Shown: positions 51,151-60,487, numbered from the stretch's first letter. The stretch is 64,000 nucleotides of DNA from Flavobacterium hydrocarbonoxydans (GCF_009789235.1 NZ_WSTB01000011.1:62001-126000); one strand, 5' to 3'. Numbers and translations: made by a program. The notes: a model not told the origin generated them from the sequence alone.

Positions 51151-52308
51151 TTAGATTTTAAAATCGAACCATTTTTGATTACTTTCAGAGGAGGCGACTA
51201 TATTCTCAATAAAGGCCATTCCCCTTATTCCTTCTTTGATGCCCGGAAAATCGAGCCATTCTTTTTCAGGATTTTGATTGTTTATTTTAGCATCCAGCGT
51301 TAAAGCAAAATTGCGGTACAAATTTGCAAAAGCTTCTAAATAGCCTTCGGGATGACCTGCCGGAATTCGGGTATTGTGTGACGCAAAAGTACCATTGCCA
51401 GCGCCTCCGGTTCTGTAAATTTCGTTGGGTTTGTCGAGCCATTTTACCAATAATGAATTTGCGTCATCCTGTTTCCATTCGATACCGCCTTTTTCGCCGT
51501 AAACTCTTATACGGATATAGTTTTCTTCACCAGCAGCAATTTGCGTAGCGGTTAAAACTCCGGTTGCATCATTATTGAATTTTAGAAAAGCCGCTCCATC
51601 ATCATCCAGCATTCTGCCTTCGACTACGGTGTTTAGGGTCGAACAGATTTGTGTTACTTCTAATCCTGTTATATATTCAGCAAGATTAAAAGCATGAGTA
51701 CCAATGTCACCCATACAACCTGCTTTTCCGCTTTTTTCAGGATTGGTTCGCCAGCTTGCCTGTGTTTGTCCGGTATTTTCTAAAAAAGTACTCAGCCAGC
51801 CCTGAGTATATTCAGCATATATCTTTCTGATTTTACCTAAAGTATGGTTTGCAAGTAATTCTTTGGCTTGTTTAATCATTGGGTAGCCAGTGTAGGTGTG
51901 GCATAACATTAAATTTAACCCCGTTGTTTTTAACTTTTCTTCTATTTTTTTAGCTTCATCAAGGGTCAAAGTAATGGGTTTCTCCAATACAACATTAAAA
52001 CCTTTATCAAGTGCCATCATTGCAGGTTCAAAATGGGCAAAATTAGGGGTAACGATACTCACAAAATCGATTCTTTTGTCAGCAGGCATTGCTGCTTCTT
52101 TTTCGAGCATTGATTTATAATCCGGATAAATTCTTTCTTCGTCCAGGAATAAGGTTTTTCCAGACTCAAGTCCTTTTTCAGGATTACTGCTAAAAGAACC
52201 TGCTACAAGTTCAATCAGTCCGTCCATGTTTAAGGCTAATCGGTGTACTGCACCTATGAAAGCATCTTTTCCGCCACCAATCATAGCCATTCGTAGTTTT
52301 CTTTGCAT
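51151..52308 (-). CDS. Gfo/Idh/MocA-family oxidoreductase 1
   Basis: The 385-residue protein has an N-terminal Rossmann domain (MAMIGGGKDAFIGAVHRLAL) with VSIVTPNFAHFEPAMMALDK and NVVLEKPITLTLDEAK (the EKP motif), and a C-terminal domain with MGDIGTHAFNLAEYITGLE (active-site Asp and His). It oxidises or reduces a sugar with NAD(P). It overlaps no neighbour and lies in a three-gene cluster. Confidence 0.92.
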   Translation of the reverse strand: MQRKLRMAMIGGGKDAFIGAVHRLALNMDGLIELVAGSFSSNPEKGLESGKTLFLDEERIYPDYKSMLEKEAAMPADKRIDFVSIVTPNFAHFEPAMMALDKGFNVVLEKPITLTLDEAKKIEEKLKTTGLNLMLCHTYTGYPMIKQAKELLANHTLGKIRKIYAEYTQGWLSTFLENTGQTQASWRTNPEKSGKAGCMGDIGTHAFNLAEYITGLEVTQICSTLNTVVEGRMLDDDGAAFLKFNNDATGVLTATQIAAGEENYIRIRVYGEKGGIEWKQDDANSLLVKWLDKPNEIYRTGGAGNGTFASHNTRIPAGHPEGYLEAFANLYRNFALTLDAKINNQNPEKEWLDFPGIKEGIRGMAFIENIVASSESNQKWFDFKI

Positions 52309-52335
52309 GTTATACGATATGTTTAGGATTTAAAT

Positions 52336-53403
52336 TTAAGAAAAAAGAATTGTTTTTCCTTCCTGTGAAGCTTTTTTTGCTGCTTCAAGAATCTCAACTA
52401 CGGTAACATTCACAGCTAATCCGTATTGATCGTATTTGTCTAATGTTAAGTTTCCGGAAATCACTTCGGCCATGACTGAAAATGGGTCTGTAAAAGGTTC
52501 AGGTCTTGGTTCCAGTTCGAATGAAATTTCAGGTAAAGATTCTTCTAAGCGTTCTCTAATGTGTGTCGGGTTTACGGCTATCACATATCCTTTTGTACCA
52601 TAAACTTCCATATCTTTTCGGTTAAAAGGCCAGTTCCAGGAACCCTGAATAACACATTGCATTTTTGGATATTGCAAAATGATGGTGGCTTCATCTTCTA
52701 CTTTAGAATAAATTTCAGGTTTGTTTTGATGTAAAACAGCCGTAACACTAAGCGGTTTTTCTCCTTTTAAAAGCCAGGTCATTAAATTGGCACCATAACA
52801 TCCAAAATCAATTAATGCACCGCCTCCGTTTAAAACAGGATCGGTGATAAAGTCGAAAAATTCATCGCTCACACCAATTTCTTTCGGGCCTTTATTGCCA
52901 TCATTGACCATTATCTTACGGATAGTTCCCAGTTTTTCTCCATCAACTAAATCTTTGATATATTGATTGCTGGCGTACCAGGAAGTTTCAAAGTTAGTTA
53001 GAACCTCAATGTTGTGTTTATTGGCCAAATCCTGAATTTCGACCGCATCTTTATAATTGGTAGCCAAAGGTTTTTCGACCATTACATGAATATTCTTAGG
53101 TGCACAGGCTCTCACGATTTCAACATGCGCTTTTATAGATCCAAAGGCAAAAACGGCTTGAGGCTTTACTTCTTCCAGCATTTGATTTAAATCAGTGTAG
53201 AAGATTTTGGGGTCTAAATTGTATTTTTTGATGAATTGATGCTGTAACGAAAGGTCTTTTTCGTAAATACCAATAATCTCTATGTCGGTTTTATGGGGAC
53301 GTTCAAAAATCCACCAAATGTGTCCATGACTGAGTTCAGCTATGGCCACTTTGATAGGTTTTGAATCTGTTTTTTGTGAAGAAGTTGTAGTGTTCTGAAA
53401 CAT
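52336..53403 (-). CDS. Gfo/Idh/MocA-family oxidoreductase 2
   Basis: The 355-residue protein has VAIAELSHGHIWWIFERPHK, VFAFGSIKAHVEIVRACAPK, HVMVEKPLATNYKDAVEIQD (EKP motif) and LIDFGCYGANLMTWLL. The usual GxGxxG of the Rossmann fold is replaced by ELSHGH, so nucleotide binding may differ. It is the first gene of the sugar cluster, 27 bp before dehydrogenase 1. Confidence 0.88.
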   Translation of the reverse strand: MFQNTTTSSQKTDSKPIKVAIAELSHGHIWWIFERPHKTDIEIIGIYEKDLSLQHQFIKKYNLDPKIFYTDLNQMLEEVKPQAVFAFGSIKAHVEIVRACAPKNIHVMVEKPLATNYKDAVEIQDLANKHNIEVLTNFETSWYASNQYIKDLVDGEKLGTIRKIMVNDGNKGPKEIGVSDEFFDFITDPVLNGGGALIDFGCYGANLMTWLLKGEKPLSVTAVLHQNKPEIYSKVEDEATIILQYPKMQCVIQGSWNWPFNRKDMEVYGTKGYVIAVNPTHIRERLEESLPEISFELEPRPEPFTDPFSVMAEVISGNLTLDKYDQYGLAVNVTVVEILEAAKKASQEGKTILFS

Positions 53404-53558
53404 TTTTTTACAATTTAGAATAAGTTTTACCGCTGTTACATTTTCCTTTACGGTGGTAAATAAAGGAAATGGTAATTAATTAGACTAAATTGTTTTTGTA
53501 TTTCTACGGGTGCAAATATAAGTAAAAACTTAAGTTTTGAAAGTACTGATTTATACTT

Positions 53559-53912
53559 TTATTTAGTAATTTTTAATTGTAAGAAATCACCATCAATTAT
53601 AAGTAGTTTTACACCCTCTTTTGAAACGGAACGATGTGAACTTAAATCATCCGAAACTATATAAGTCATGCCTTTTTTTAATACAAAAGCTTCGCCAGTT
53701 TCGAGTTCGCTTATCACTTCGCCTTCCAGGCAATGTACAATATGTCCTTTCTGACACCAGTGATCCGCGAGATAACCCGCCGAATATTCTACTATTCTGG
53801 TTCGGAGTCCTTCGTGCTGAACCGTTTGCCAAAATGCAGTTCCTGTTTCTCCTTTATGTTCTGTTTTAGGAATAGTATCCCAGTCAATTGTCTGAAACGG
53901 TATGTTGCTCAT
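53559..53912 (-). CDS. DHCW-motif cupin protein
   Basis: The 117-residue protein has ADHWCQKGHIVHCLEGEVISEL (about 48-69), where the D-H-W-C motif defines the family, and a single cupin core with EAFVLKKGMTYIVSDD. Function unknown; it may bind a metal through the His residues. It lies 6 bp after the metallo-hydrolase gene on the same strand. Confidence 0.85.
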   Translation of the reverse strand: MSNIPFQTIDWDTIPKTEHKGETGTAFWQTVQHEGLRTRIVEYSAGYLADHWCQKGHIVHCLEGEVISELETGEAFVLKKGMTYIVSDDLSSHRSVSKEGVKLLIIDGDFLQLKITK

Positions 53913-53918
53913 GTCTTT

Positions 53919-55022
53919 TTACTTTATTTCTTTCCACCATTCTTTAAATTCCTGATTATCTTTTTTTAGATAAACCAATTCACCAATCAGGGGAGTTACT
54001 AATGGTATTGGATTTTTCTCTTTTTTATTCAGTTCTGCTACTCTTTTTAAAGGTTCATCCCAGGAGTGATTAGCCAATGCAAACTTAGAGGAATGCACAG
54101 GCAATAAACGTTTTGCCTTCAGATCTTTTGCAGCCTGAATAACATCTTCGGGAAGGTTATGAATGTATTTCCATTTGATATCATACTGGCCGTTATCGAT
54201 GATTGCCATATCAAAAGGACCGAATTGATTGCCAATGTCAGCAAAATGGGTGTCGTAACCACTATCTCCGCCCAAATACATTTGATAATCCGGTGTTTGT
54301 AAAACATACGACGTCCATAATGTGTTGCAACGTTTGAATCCTCTTCCGGAAAAATGTCTTGCAGGCGTTGTAAACAGTGTTATCTGGTCGTCAAGTTCTA
54401 TTTTTTCAAACCAGTCCTTTTCGATTATACTATTTGTATTAAAACCCCAATGTTCAAAATGGGAACCAACACCCAAAGGACAAATTATCTGTTTGGTTTT
54501 TGGTTTTAATTGCAGAATTGTTTTATAATCCAGGTGGTCGTAATGATCGTGGGTAAGGAGTAAATAATCGATTTGAGGGAGATCTTCAACGGTATAAATG
54601 TCTGCTCCGTTAAAGGACTTTGTAGTTCCGGCAACAGGAGACGCATTTCCGCTAAAGACAGGATCTACCAAAATACGTTTGCCTACTATCTGAATAAAAT
54701 AAGAAGAATGTCCAAACCACACTAAAACTGTTTCTTCAACAGGAAGTTCATGCAAGTTGGTTTTGACAGACGGAATAGTACTTGTGGGTTTTTTACGCTC
54801 AGTTTTTTTAAAAATAAATTCAGAGAGTACTTCAAAATAGCCGTAGCCTTCTGTTAATTCAGGAGTAAAATTCTGGTTTTCGAATCTTCCGTTTTTATAT
54901 TGCGGCGATTTTTGCATCAGCAGCAGTCTTTCGCCGGCAGGTGCTTTTCCAAACCTTGGATGTTGCAAAAAAAGATAAAGAGCGGCTGCTAAAAAAGCAA
55001 TAATACCAAGTGTAATGATCAT
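53919..55022 (-). CDS. MBL-fold metallo-hydrolase (NAPE-PLD / UlaG-like)
   Basis: The 367-residue protein has an N-terminal membrane helix (about 3-19), then LVWFGHSSYFIQ, the zinc motif LTHDHYDHLDYKT (about 151-163) with HxHxDH character, ARHFSGRGF, LGGDSGYDTHFADIG and LPVHSSKFALANHSW. It belongs to the branch related to NAPE-hydrolysing phospholipase D and UlaG lactonase. It is membrane-anchored; the substrate is unknown. Confidence 0.88.
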   Translation of the reverse strand: MIITLGIIAFLAAALYLFLQHPRFGKAPAGERLLLMQKSPQYKNGRFENQNFTPELTEGYGYFEVLSEFIFKKTERKKPTSTIPSVKTNLHELPVEETVLVWFGHSSYFIQIVGKRILVDPVFSGNASPVAGTTKSFNGADIYTVEDLPQIDYLLLTHDHYDHLDYKTILQLKPKTKQIICPLGVGSHFEHWGFNTNSIIEKDWFEKIELDDQITLFTTPARHFSGRGFKRCNTLWTSYVLQTPDYQMYLGGDSGYDTHFADIGNQFGPFDMAIIDNGQYDIKWKYIHNLPEDVIQAAKDLKAKRLLPVHSSKFALANHSWDEPLKRVAELNKKEKNPIPLVTPLIGELVYLKKDNQEFKEWWKEIK

Positions 55023-55030
55023 ATATAAGA

Positions 55031-55450
55031 TTAATTTGTAGTATATTTTTTGAGAAGATATGCAACAGAAGCCGACACCATTGTCTTTAGGACTTCAACA
55101 TCGATGTCTGTTATTTTTTTGATGTAAATGCAGCCTTTACCTGTTTTATGTTTTCCTAATTTTGTCAAAAGTGCTTCTTTATCTTCAAAAGAAGGATAGA
55201 GATAAAGTGAGATTGCTGCTTTTCTGGGCGAAAACCCCACAAGAGGAGCGTCGCCTTCGTGACCACTATCATATTTATAATGATAACTGCCAAAACCTAT
55301 AATGCTGGATCCCCACATTTTAGGTTCAAAACCCGTTTGCTGCTGCATCAGTTTAATCAATTCAAAAGCATCGCTGCGCTTTGTCGTGTCTTCGATTGTA
55401 TTGACAAAGTGGGTTACACTGTTTTCGGTTTCTGTAGTTTTATTGGCCAT
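55031..55450 (-). CDS. DUF1801-family protein
   Basis: The 139-residue protein has RSDAFELIKLMQQQTGFEPKMWGSSIIGFGSYHYKYDSGHEGD and GFSPRKAAISLYLYPSFEDK, matching the second DUF1801 branch. Function unknown. It lies 8 bp before the metallo-hydrolase gene. Confidence 0.85.
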   Translation of the reverse strand: MANKTTETENSVTHFVNTIEDTTKRSDAFELIKLMQQQTGFEPKMWGSSIIGFGSYHYKYDSGHEGDAPLVGFSPRKAAISLYLYPSFEDKEALLTKLGKHKTGKGCIYIKKITDIDVEVLKTMVSASVAYLLKKYTTN

Positions 55451-55497
55451 GATAACTGCTTTTATTGTATTATCTTCAGACTATTATTTGATAAGTA

Positions 55498-56337
55498 TTA
55501 CTTTTTCGTCATTTTTTCGAAGGTTGATATTTTAGTAAAAGGCTTCGTAAAAAAGTCCATCAAAATCATATTGAAAAGATCCGGCTTTTCATACGAACCA
55601 AAGTGAGTTGCTCCGGGCATTACAAAGAGGTTTGCATTTTCTATATTATCAAATATTTTGATGGTGTGCTCTAACCTGATCGCATCACGGTCCCCTGACA
55701 TTAAGAGTACCGGGCATTTTATTTTCTTCAGATCTTTTTCGGTAATGTTGGGCTGATAGGCTAAAAGGTTGTATAATTTTATTGTTTTGGGGTCTTTGGT
55801 TACCTTAACGGTATCCATTACCATTTTGTCTAATTCGTCATAAATGGCTTTTTTACCCGGAAAAATATTAGCACCAAAGGCCGCTAGCTTCGATACCTTT
55901 TGAGGATATTTACTGGCGAGTATCAATCCGAGGATTCCACCATCGCTTTGCCCCCAAACATAAGCACTATCAATTTTTATAGAGTCCATTAGTACTTTAA
56001 TGTCATCTGCCATTTGTACATACGTCAGTTCCGGATTGTTATCATCAACAGATTTTCCGTGTGCACGGCTGTCTATCGCAATTACCTGAAAGTTTTTTTT
56101 GAAATATTCGATTCTGTTTCTGTGTGAGCGTATTGATCCGCCATTGCCATGAAGCAATAACAACGGTTTGCCGCTGCCATAGGTTTCGTAATAAAGCTGT
56201 ATTCCGTTGATGCTTTTGAAATTTCCGGCTTCTTTGTTATCTCCGTATTTGATGGTGCTGGCTTCCTGTGCAATTGCAGCACTAATGGTTAAACAGAAGA
56301 ATAGAATACTAAGTACTTTTGAGGTTTTTTGATTCAT
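55498..56337 (-). CDS. Secreted alpha/beta-hydrolase
   Basis: The 279-residue product has a signal peptide (MNQKTSKVLSILFFCLTISAAIA), the oxyanion-hole motif LLLHGNGGS, the nucleophile elbow VWGQSDGGILG (Ser in GQSDG), a late Asp in LMSGDRDAIR and His in GATHFGSYE. This is a complete serine hydrolase of the prolyl-oligopeptidase or lipase-like fold. The substrate is unknown; it acts outside the cytoplasm. Confidence 0.88.
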   Translation of the reverse strand: MNQKTSKVLSILFFCLTISAAIAQEASTIKYGDNKEAGNFKSINGIQLYYETYGSGKPLLLLHGNGGSIRSHRNRIEYFKKNFQVIAIDSRAHGKSVDDNNPELTYVQMADDIKVLMDSIKIDSAYVWGQSDGGILGLILASKYPQKVSKLAAFGANIFPGKKAIYDELDKMVMDTVKVTKDPKTIKLYNLLAYQPNITEKDLKKIKCPVLLMSGDRDAIRLEHTIKIFDNIENANLFVMPGATHFGSYEKPDLFNMILMDFFTKPFTKISTFEKMTKK

Positions 56338-56388
56338 TGGGTTTGATTATTAAGTATAATGATATAAGACGAACGTAATACAGAAATG

Positions 56389-57435
56389 TTACCTGTTACG
56401 GTCGGCTATATTGCTTTTTAGGAGGTTGTTTTTTATTTTTATTTCATTTATATAAAACAATTCGTGGTTAGTAAACATTTGGTTTTCCAGAATAATCAAA
56501 CTCATATCGCCTTCAGGAAAGTAGAGGTTTACTGTTGAGAAGCCGTCTCCCAGTCCTGTATGCCCCAGATACATTTCTGATTCTTTTTCGATAATTCTTA
56601 TGCCATATCCGTAGCCTTCTTTTTGTTTTCCGAAGAAATTATGCTGGGATGTTGTATTGTATTTCAGCATTAAAGCATAGGTTTCCGGTTTTAAAATCTT
56701 TCCTTTATGAAGGTTGTCGTTCCAAATGGCTAAGTCTCCTGCTGTCGATACAACACCATCTGCACCTAAGGTTTCGTTTGTAATCTGTGAGTTCTGCACT
56801 CGCTCGAATACATTATTATCATTGATATATCCTGAAACTACATTTTGAACTTTATCTCTGGAATAACAATAGGTTTTTTTCATATTCAGTTTTAAGAATA
56901 AGGCATTAGCTACTTCGTCGTATTTTTTCCTGGTTGAAAATTCTACAATCTTACCTAACAGACTAAAACTAAGATTCCCGTATTTAAAGTCGGTTCCGGG
57001 TTTAAAGATGAGGGGTTTTTCCAAAGCAATGATTCCGTGTGTATGGTTCATTAACTGATGAACGGTAACCGAGTCTGCCCATGTTTGGGTAAGCTCAGGC
57101 AAATATTTTTTGATAGGAGCCTGTAAGCTAATGCGGCCCAGTTCTACTTCTTTCAGAATCAAAACTGCGGCAATTTGTTTGCTGTTTGACATGATTTCGA
57201 ACTGACTATCGACTTGTATTGGGGTTTTGGTTTCAAAATTAGCATAACCATTTGCTTTGCTGTAAACGGTTTTTCCGTTTTTTGAAATCAGTACAACACC
57301 ATTAAAAGTAGGTTTCGAAAGGGATACGATACTATCTATTACAGGGTAGGAATCTTTTTTTTGTGCTGTTACTATACTATTGGATACCAAAAAAAGAATA
57401 GAAAAGAGGGCAGATAATTTTAAAGTTGCGTTCAT
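56389..57435 (-). CDS. Serine hydrolase (class C beta-lactamase-like)
   Basis: The 348-residue product has a signal peptide (to about residue 24, VTAQ), the catalytic SxxK in IMSNSKQIAAV (about 81-91), YGN-like KYGNLSFSLL and the late HTG of LGHTGLGDG. These mark the penicillin-binding or esterase-like serine hydrolases. No sign of drug resistance can be read; most such proteins are esterases or D-aminopeptidases. Confidence 0.9.
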   Translation of the reverse strand: MNATLKLSALFSILFLVSNSIVTAQKKDSYPVIDSIVSLSKPTFNGVVLISKNGKTVYSKANGYANFETKTPIQVDSQFEIMSNSKQIAAVLILKEVELGRISLQAPIKKYLPELTQTWADSVTVHQLMNHTHGIIALEKPLIFKPGTDFKYGNLSFSLLGKIVEFSTRKKYDEVANALFLKLNMKKTYCYSRDKVQNVVSGYINDNNVFERVQNSQITNETLGADGVVSTAGDLAIWNDNLHKGKILKPETYALMLKYNTTSQHNFFGKQKEGYGYGIRIIEKESEMYLGHTGLGDGFSTVNLYFPEGDMSLIILENQMFTNHELFYINEIKIKNNLLKSNIADRNR

Positions 57436-57444
57436 TAGTATTGG

Positions 57445-57500
57445 GGAGTTTTTTGTAGTTTATGGTTTTTTGTTTATGGTTTTTTGTTTGTAGTTTTTTG
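57445..57500. repeat. 14-bp tandem repeat upstream of the serine hydrolase gene
   Basis: Two copies of TTTATGGTTTTTTG (57459-57486), then TTTGTAGTTTTTTG (57487-57500), and a weaker copy on the left. The period is 14 bp. Confidence 0.7.
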
Positions 57501-57528
57501 TTTTGGGTATAAAACATTAATTGCTTTA

Positions 57529-57897
57529 TTAGAACATTCCGTTTTCGTTGATGCTTTCCTGCGGTATGGGTTGTCCTAAATCCCAGAGCTCGATTATTTT
57601 TTCTTCTTTAAATTTAAAGAGGTGTACAACAGCAGCACCCAGATCGGTTTCGTTTTGCTGTACGTGCGAATGTACCGCTACCAAATCGTTATCTTCCAGG
57701 ATATGATGAATGGTGAAAATCTTGTCTGGATTTTTTTCTGCCGATTCTTCCATGGCTTTGATGAGGGTTTCGCCATCGCCTTTAAAGTACACATTATGAT
57801 GTTTAAAGCTGTCTCCTGCATATAATATAAAGGCTTGTCTTGAAGCTCCTCTGGCAGCTCTTTGCAAAAAGTCCTGCGTTATTTCTTTCTTTGTCAT
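57529..57897 (-). CDS. SnoaL-like (nuclear transport factor 2 fold) protein
   Basis: The 122-residue protein has ITQDFLQRAARGASRQAFILY, IFTIHHILEDNDLVAVHSHVQQN and HLFKFKEEKIIELWDLGQPIP, the pattern of SnoaL-like proteins with an NTF2 fold, which act as isomerases, hydrolases or binding proteins. It is a small single-domain protein with no further clues. Confidence 0.85.
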   Translation of the reverse strand: MTKKEITQDFLQRAARGASRQAFILYAGDSFKHHNVYFKGDGETLIKAMEESAEKNPDKIFTIHHILEDNDLVAVHSHVQQNETDLGAAVVHLFKFKEEKIIELWDLGQPIPQESINENGMF

Positions 57898-58340
57898 GGT
57901 GTACCCAATTTATATTCAGCAAACTAAGTTAAGGAAAAGAGATGAATAGGAGAATCGAAATTAAAATAATTAAACCCATTGACTGAAATTATTTTTCATG
58001 ACTGTCTGCTAAGCGGACTAATTAAAAAATAGGCCACAGATGACACTGATTGAACAGATATTAACGGGTTTTTCATAGCTCTTTGTAAATCACTAGGAGC
58101 GTTAATCTGTTAAAATCAGTTTAATCTGTGTGCCATTCTCAATGGTTGGTATAAGAAACGGATAATCATATTATTTTTAACACATTCAAAAAACATAGCT
58201 TGTTGAACTCAAAAAAGGCGTTTCTTTTTATTTACTTTTTCAAAATCATAAAATGGATGTTTGTGTTTAAGTAAATTTTTATTCATTATACTCAACGAGT
58301 ACGATACTTATTCTTTTTAAATCTTCTTTTTACATTGAAG
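57898..58340. repeat. Gene-free stretch with an imperfect palindromic repeat
   Basis: GCCACAGATGACACTGATTG (from 58033) is complementary in imperfect form to the stretch ending AATCTGTGTGCC (58134), a 33-bp inverted repeat around about 35 bp. The rest is AT-rich and holds no gene. Confidence 0.55.
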
Positions 58341-59033
58341 TTTCTCAAATGCAGAGGCTTCTTTATGAAAAGCGCTACCGGGTTTTTTAAAGGAAATACC
58401 TTCTTTCTACAAACATATTGGCAGTTTTATAAAGGCAGCAGCTCGTTTCAGGAAACACTTTCCCGGTTATACAGTTGCAGTTCTCTCTTTTTGAAAATAC
58501 ATAGACTGTTTTATACATGCAGACGCTTCATTTATAAAACACGTCGGCAGTTTCATAAACGGAGGAGGTCTAACGCCAAATGTTTTTGCTTGTTTTATAA
58601 ATGGAGGAGGCCTAACGCCAAATGTTTTCGCTTGTTTTATAAATGGAGGAGGTCTAACGCCAAATGTTTTTGCTTGTTTTATAAATGGAGGAGGTCTAAC
58701 GCTAAATGTTTTCGCTTGTTTTATAAATGGAGAAGGTCTAACGATAAATGTTTTCAGTTGTTTTATAAATGGAGGAGGTCTAACGCCAAATGTTTTCGCT
58801 TGTTTTATAAACGGAGGAGGTCTAACGCTAAAACACATAGCGAGTTTTATAAATGCAGAAGCTTCATTTTGAAAATACACAGCGAGTTTTATAAATGCAG
58901 AAGCAAACTATTTAAATGATTCCCCTTGTTTTTGAAAAGATGTAGCAACATATATAAATAATGTAGCTGGTTTTTGAAATGAAGACTTCAAAAATGAAAA
59001 TGAAGCACTGTGTTATCAAAAGTGGGATAAGAA
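58341..59033. repeat. 21-bp periodic repeat array 2 (33 units)
   Basis: Thirty-three units of exactly 21 bp run without gaps. Typical units are of type A, TTTTATAAATGGAGGAGGTC(T), and type B, starting AACGCCAAATGTTTTCGCTT. The central part (58551-58844) alternates A and B strictly, giving a near-identical 42-bp repeat; the flanks are degenerate but stay in phase, with AAA at unit positions 7-9. Because 21 is a multiple of three, open frames arise on both strands, but there is no real coding signal. It lies between a SnoaL-like gene and an unrecognised gene. Confidence 0.9.
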
Positions 59034-59043
59034 TATCGTAGGT

Positions 59044-59095
59044 AAGGAGCGTAGTTCTTTAAATTTGGATATGATATTTTAGAATGACGCTCCTT
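59044..59095. other. Long-loop hairpin between array 2 and the next gene
   Basis: AAGGAGCGT (59044-59052) pairs perfectly with ACGCTCCTT (59087-59095). The loop of 34 nt is long for a terminator. Confidence 0.4.
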
Positions 59096-59121
59096 GTTTA
59101 TGGAATTGTTTTAGGAGTTAT

Positions 59122-59850
59122 TTATTTTTTCTCTTTCATAAAATAAATCCCTCTTACCTGTGCGTATTGCGGACTTGTAAATCCGTAAAGGGCCTGGATG
59201 TATTTTTTAACCATAGCCGCTCTGTATATCAAACCAGTGTCTGGTGCATATAAGATTTCGTTTCTTGCGATTCGGGCATTGCTAAGTTCGGTGTAGGTTA
59301 GGGTGACATTGGTGTTTTTCTGAATTAAACTTTTTTGAAATGCCAGTATTGTACTGAGTTTAAGATCATTTTCGAAGACATCATAACTAGGTTCTGATTG
59401 TAGTAGGGCAATTAAGTTAGCCAAATGCTGCAATTGATGATGGTAGGACTGCTGACTTTTGAATTTTTTAGGTAATCCGGTAACGGGGTCGTTTTTTGTT
59501 TTGCCGGACTGTGTTTTTTTACCCAGCATTTTACGTTGTAAAACTATGGCATCGGCTATTTTTTCTGCTGATGCTTCTGTTAGGTAAAAGCAGTTGATGA
59601 TTCTGTTAAATAAAAGCTCTAATTCTTTATGGGCCTGCTTTCTTTCGTTTATCGCATTCTGATGTGCCGTATTTTTTACGATTACTTCGGCTAACTGCTG
59701 TTGTGCTTTTGAAGCCAGAATATGTAATTGTTCCGGCATTAAGTGTGTAGAGGCAGGATTGTAGTGTTCTGCGTATTCTATTACGTATTTTATTAGTTTA
59801 TGAAAATTTGAAACATTGATTACATGTCCGTATTTTGCCGTTGATGCCAT
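59122..59850 (-). CDS. Unrecognised protein next to array 2
   Basis: The 242-residue protein starts MASTAKYGHVINVSNFHKLI and is mostly helical and charged. A segment with ELELLFNRIINCFYLTEASA (about 75-94) is notable. There is no signal peptide or membrane helix. I recall similar uncharacterised flavobacterial proteins with a KYGH start and an RIIN segment, but could not check. It reads towards array 2. A link between the gene and the array is possible. Confidence 0.55.
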   Translation of the reverse strand: MASTAKYGHVINVSNFHKLIKYVIEYAEHYNPASTHLMPEQLHILASKAQQQLAEVIVKNTAHQNAINERKQAHKELELLFNRIINCFYLTEASAEKIADAIVLQRKMLGKKTQSGKTKNDPVTGLPKKFKSQQSYHHQLQHLANLIALLQSEPSYDVFENDLKLSTILAFQKSLIQKNTNVTLTYTELSNARIARNEILYAPDTGLIYRAAMVKKYIQALYGFTSPQYAQVRGIYFMKEKK

Positions 59851-59973
59851 TCTTTATTGATTTACTTTGTGAGTTTATTCTCAAAAATAAATAAAAAATT
59901 GTTTCAGTTGTGTTTCTTTTCTTATAAAATAAAATATTTTTGTTTACGGTTTTTAAACTTTCAGCATAAGACG

Positions 59974-60471
59974 TTAACTTACTTCATGTGCTTCAAACAA
60001 AGACTGAAAAAAGGCCTTTGATTTTTTGGTTTCATACTTAAAACCTCCCATTGTCATTGCATAGCCAAAAAACAACATACCAAACGGAATAAGTATGGCA
60101 GGATGAAACGGAGCGCCATTGGCTAATGCAACGATTACGGCTACACATGAAATAGCAACAATACCCATCCAGATACACATAAAGACCATAGCAAAAGTGT
60201 GCAATTGCATTTTGATTTCTATACGAGTACCACTCAAATCGGGAATTATTTTTCCTTTGATTATGGGTTGAAACGAGTTTCTGTACGAGAGTATTCTTTT
60301 AATTTCGAAGTGATTCGTGTCTATCTTTCCTTTATAAGGTTTGCTGTTGTTCGTATTAGTTCTCCACAAATTTTTAGATTCTGGTTCTATAGTATTCGTA
60401 AGCAGAACGAGGAGTTCTTCTTTAGTACGTTTTGATTGGTATGTGATGATTTCTATTGGTAATAATTTCAT
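59974..60471 (-). CDS. Small membrane protein, unknown function
   Basis: The 165-residue protein has two membrane helices (about 92-115 and 122-142) after a soluble part with EIKRILSYRNSFQPIIKGKI, a motif I have seen in small Bacteroidota proteins without function. It lies 16 bp downstream of the archaemetzincin gene and is likely co-transcribed with it. Confidence 0.6.
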   Translation of the reverse strand: MKLLPIEIITYQSKRTKEELLVLLTNTIEPESKNLWRTNTNNSKPYKGKIDTNHFEIKRILSYRNSFQPIIKGKIIPDLSGTRIEIKMQLHTFAMVFMCIWMGIVAISCVAVIVALANGAPFHPAILIPFGMLFFGYAMTMGGFKYETKKSKAFFQSLFEAHEVS

Positions 60472-60487
60472 TTGCTGAATTGTTTTT

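Noticed and set aside
56389..57435. Drug-resistance beta-lactamase
   Set aside because: Only general serine-hydrolase motifs are present; such proteins are mostly esterases or peptidases.
58335..58919. Open frames of 194 residues (+) and 137 residues (-) across array 2
   Set aside because: They result from a 21-bp period, a multiple of three, that keeps frames open on both strands. Composition is low-complexity and no start signal is convincing.
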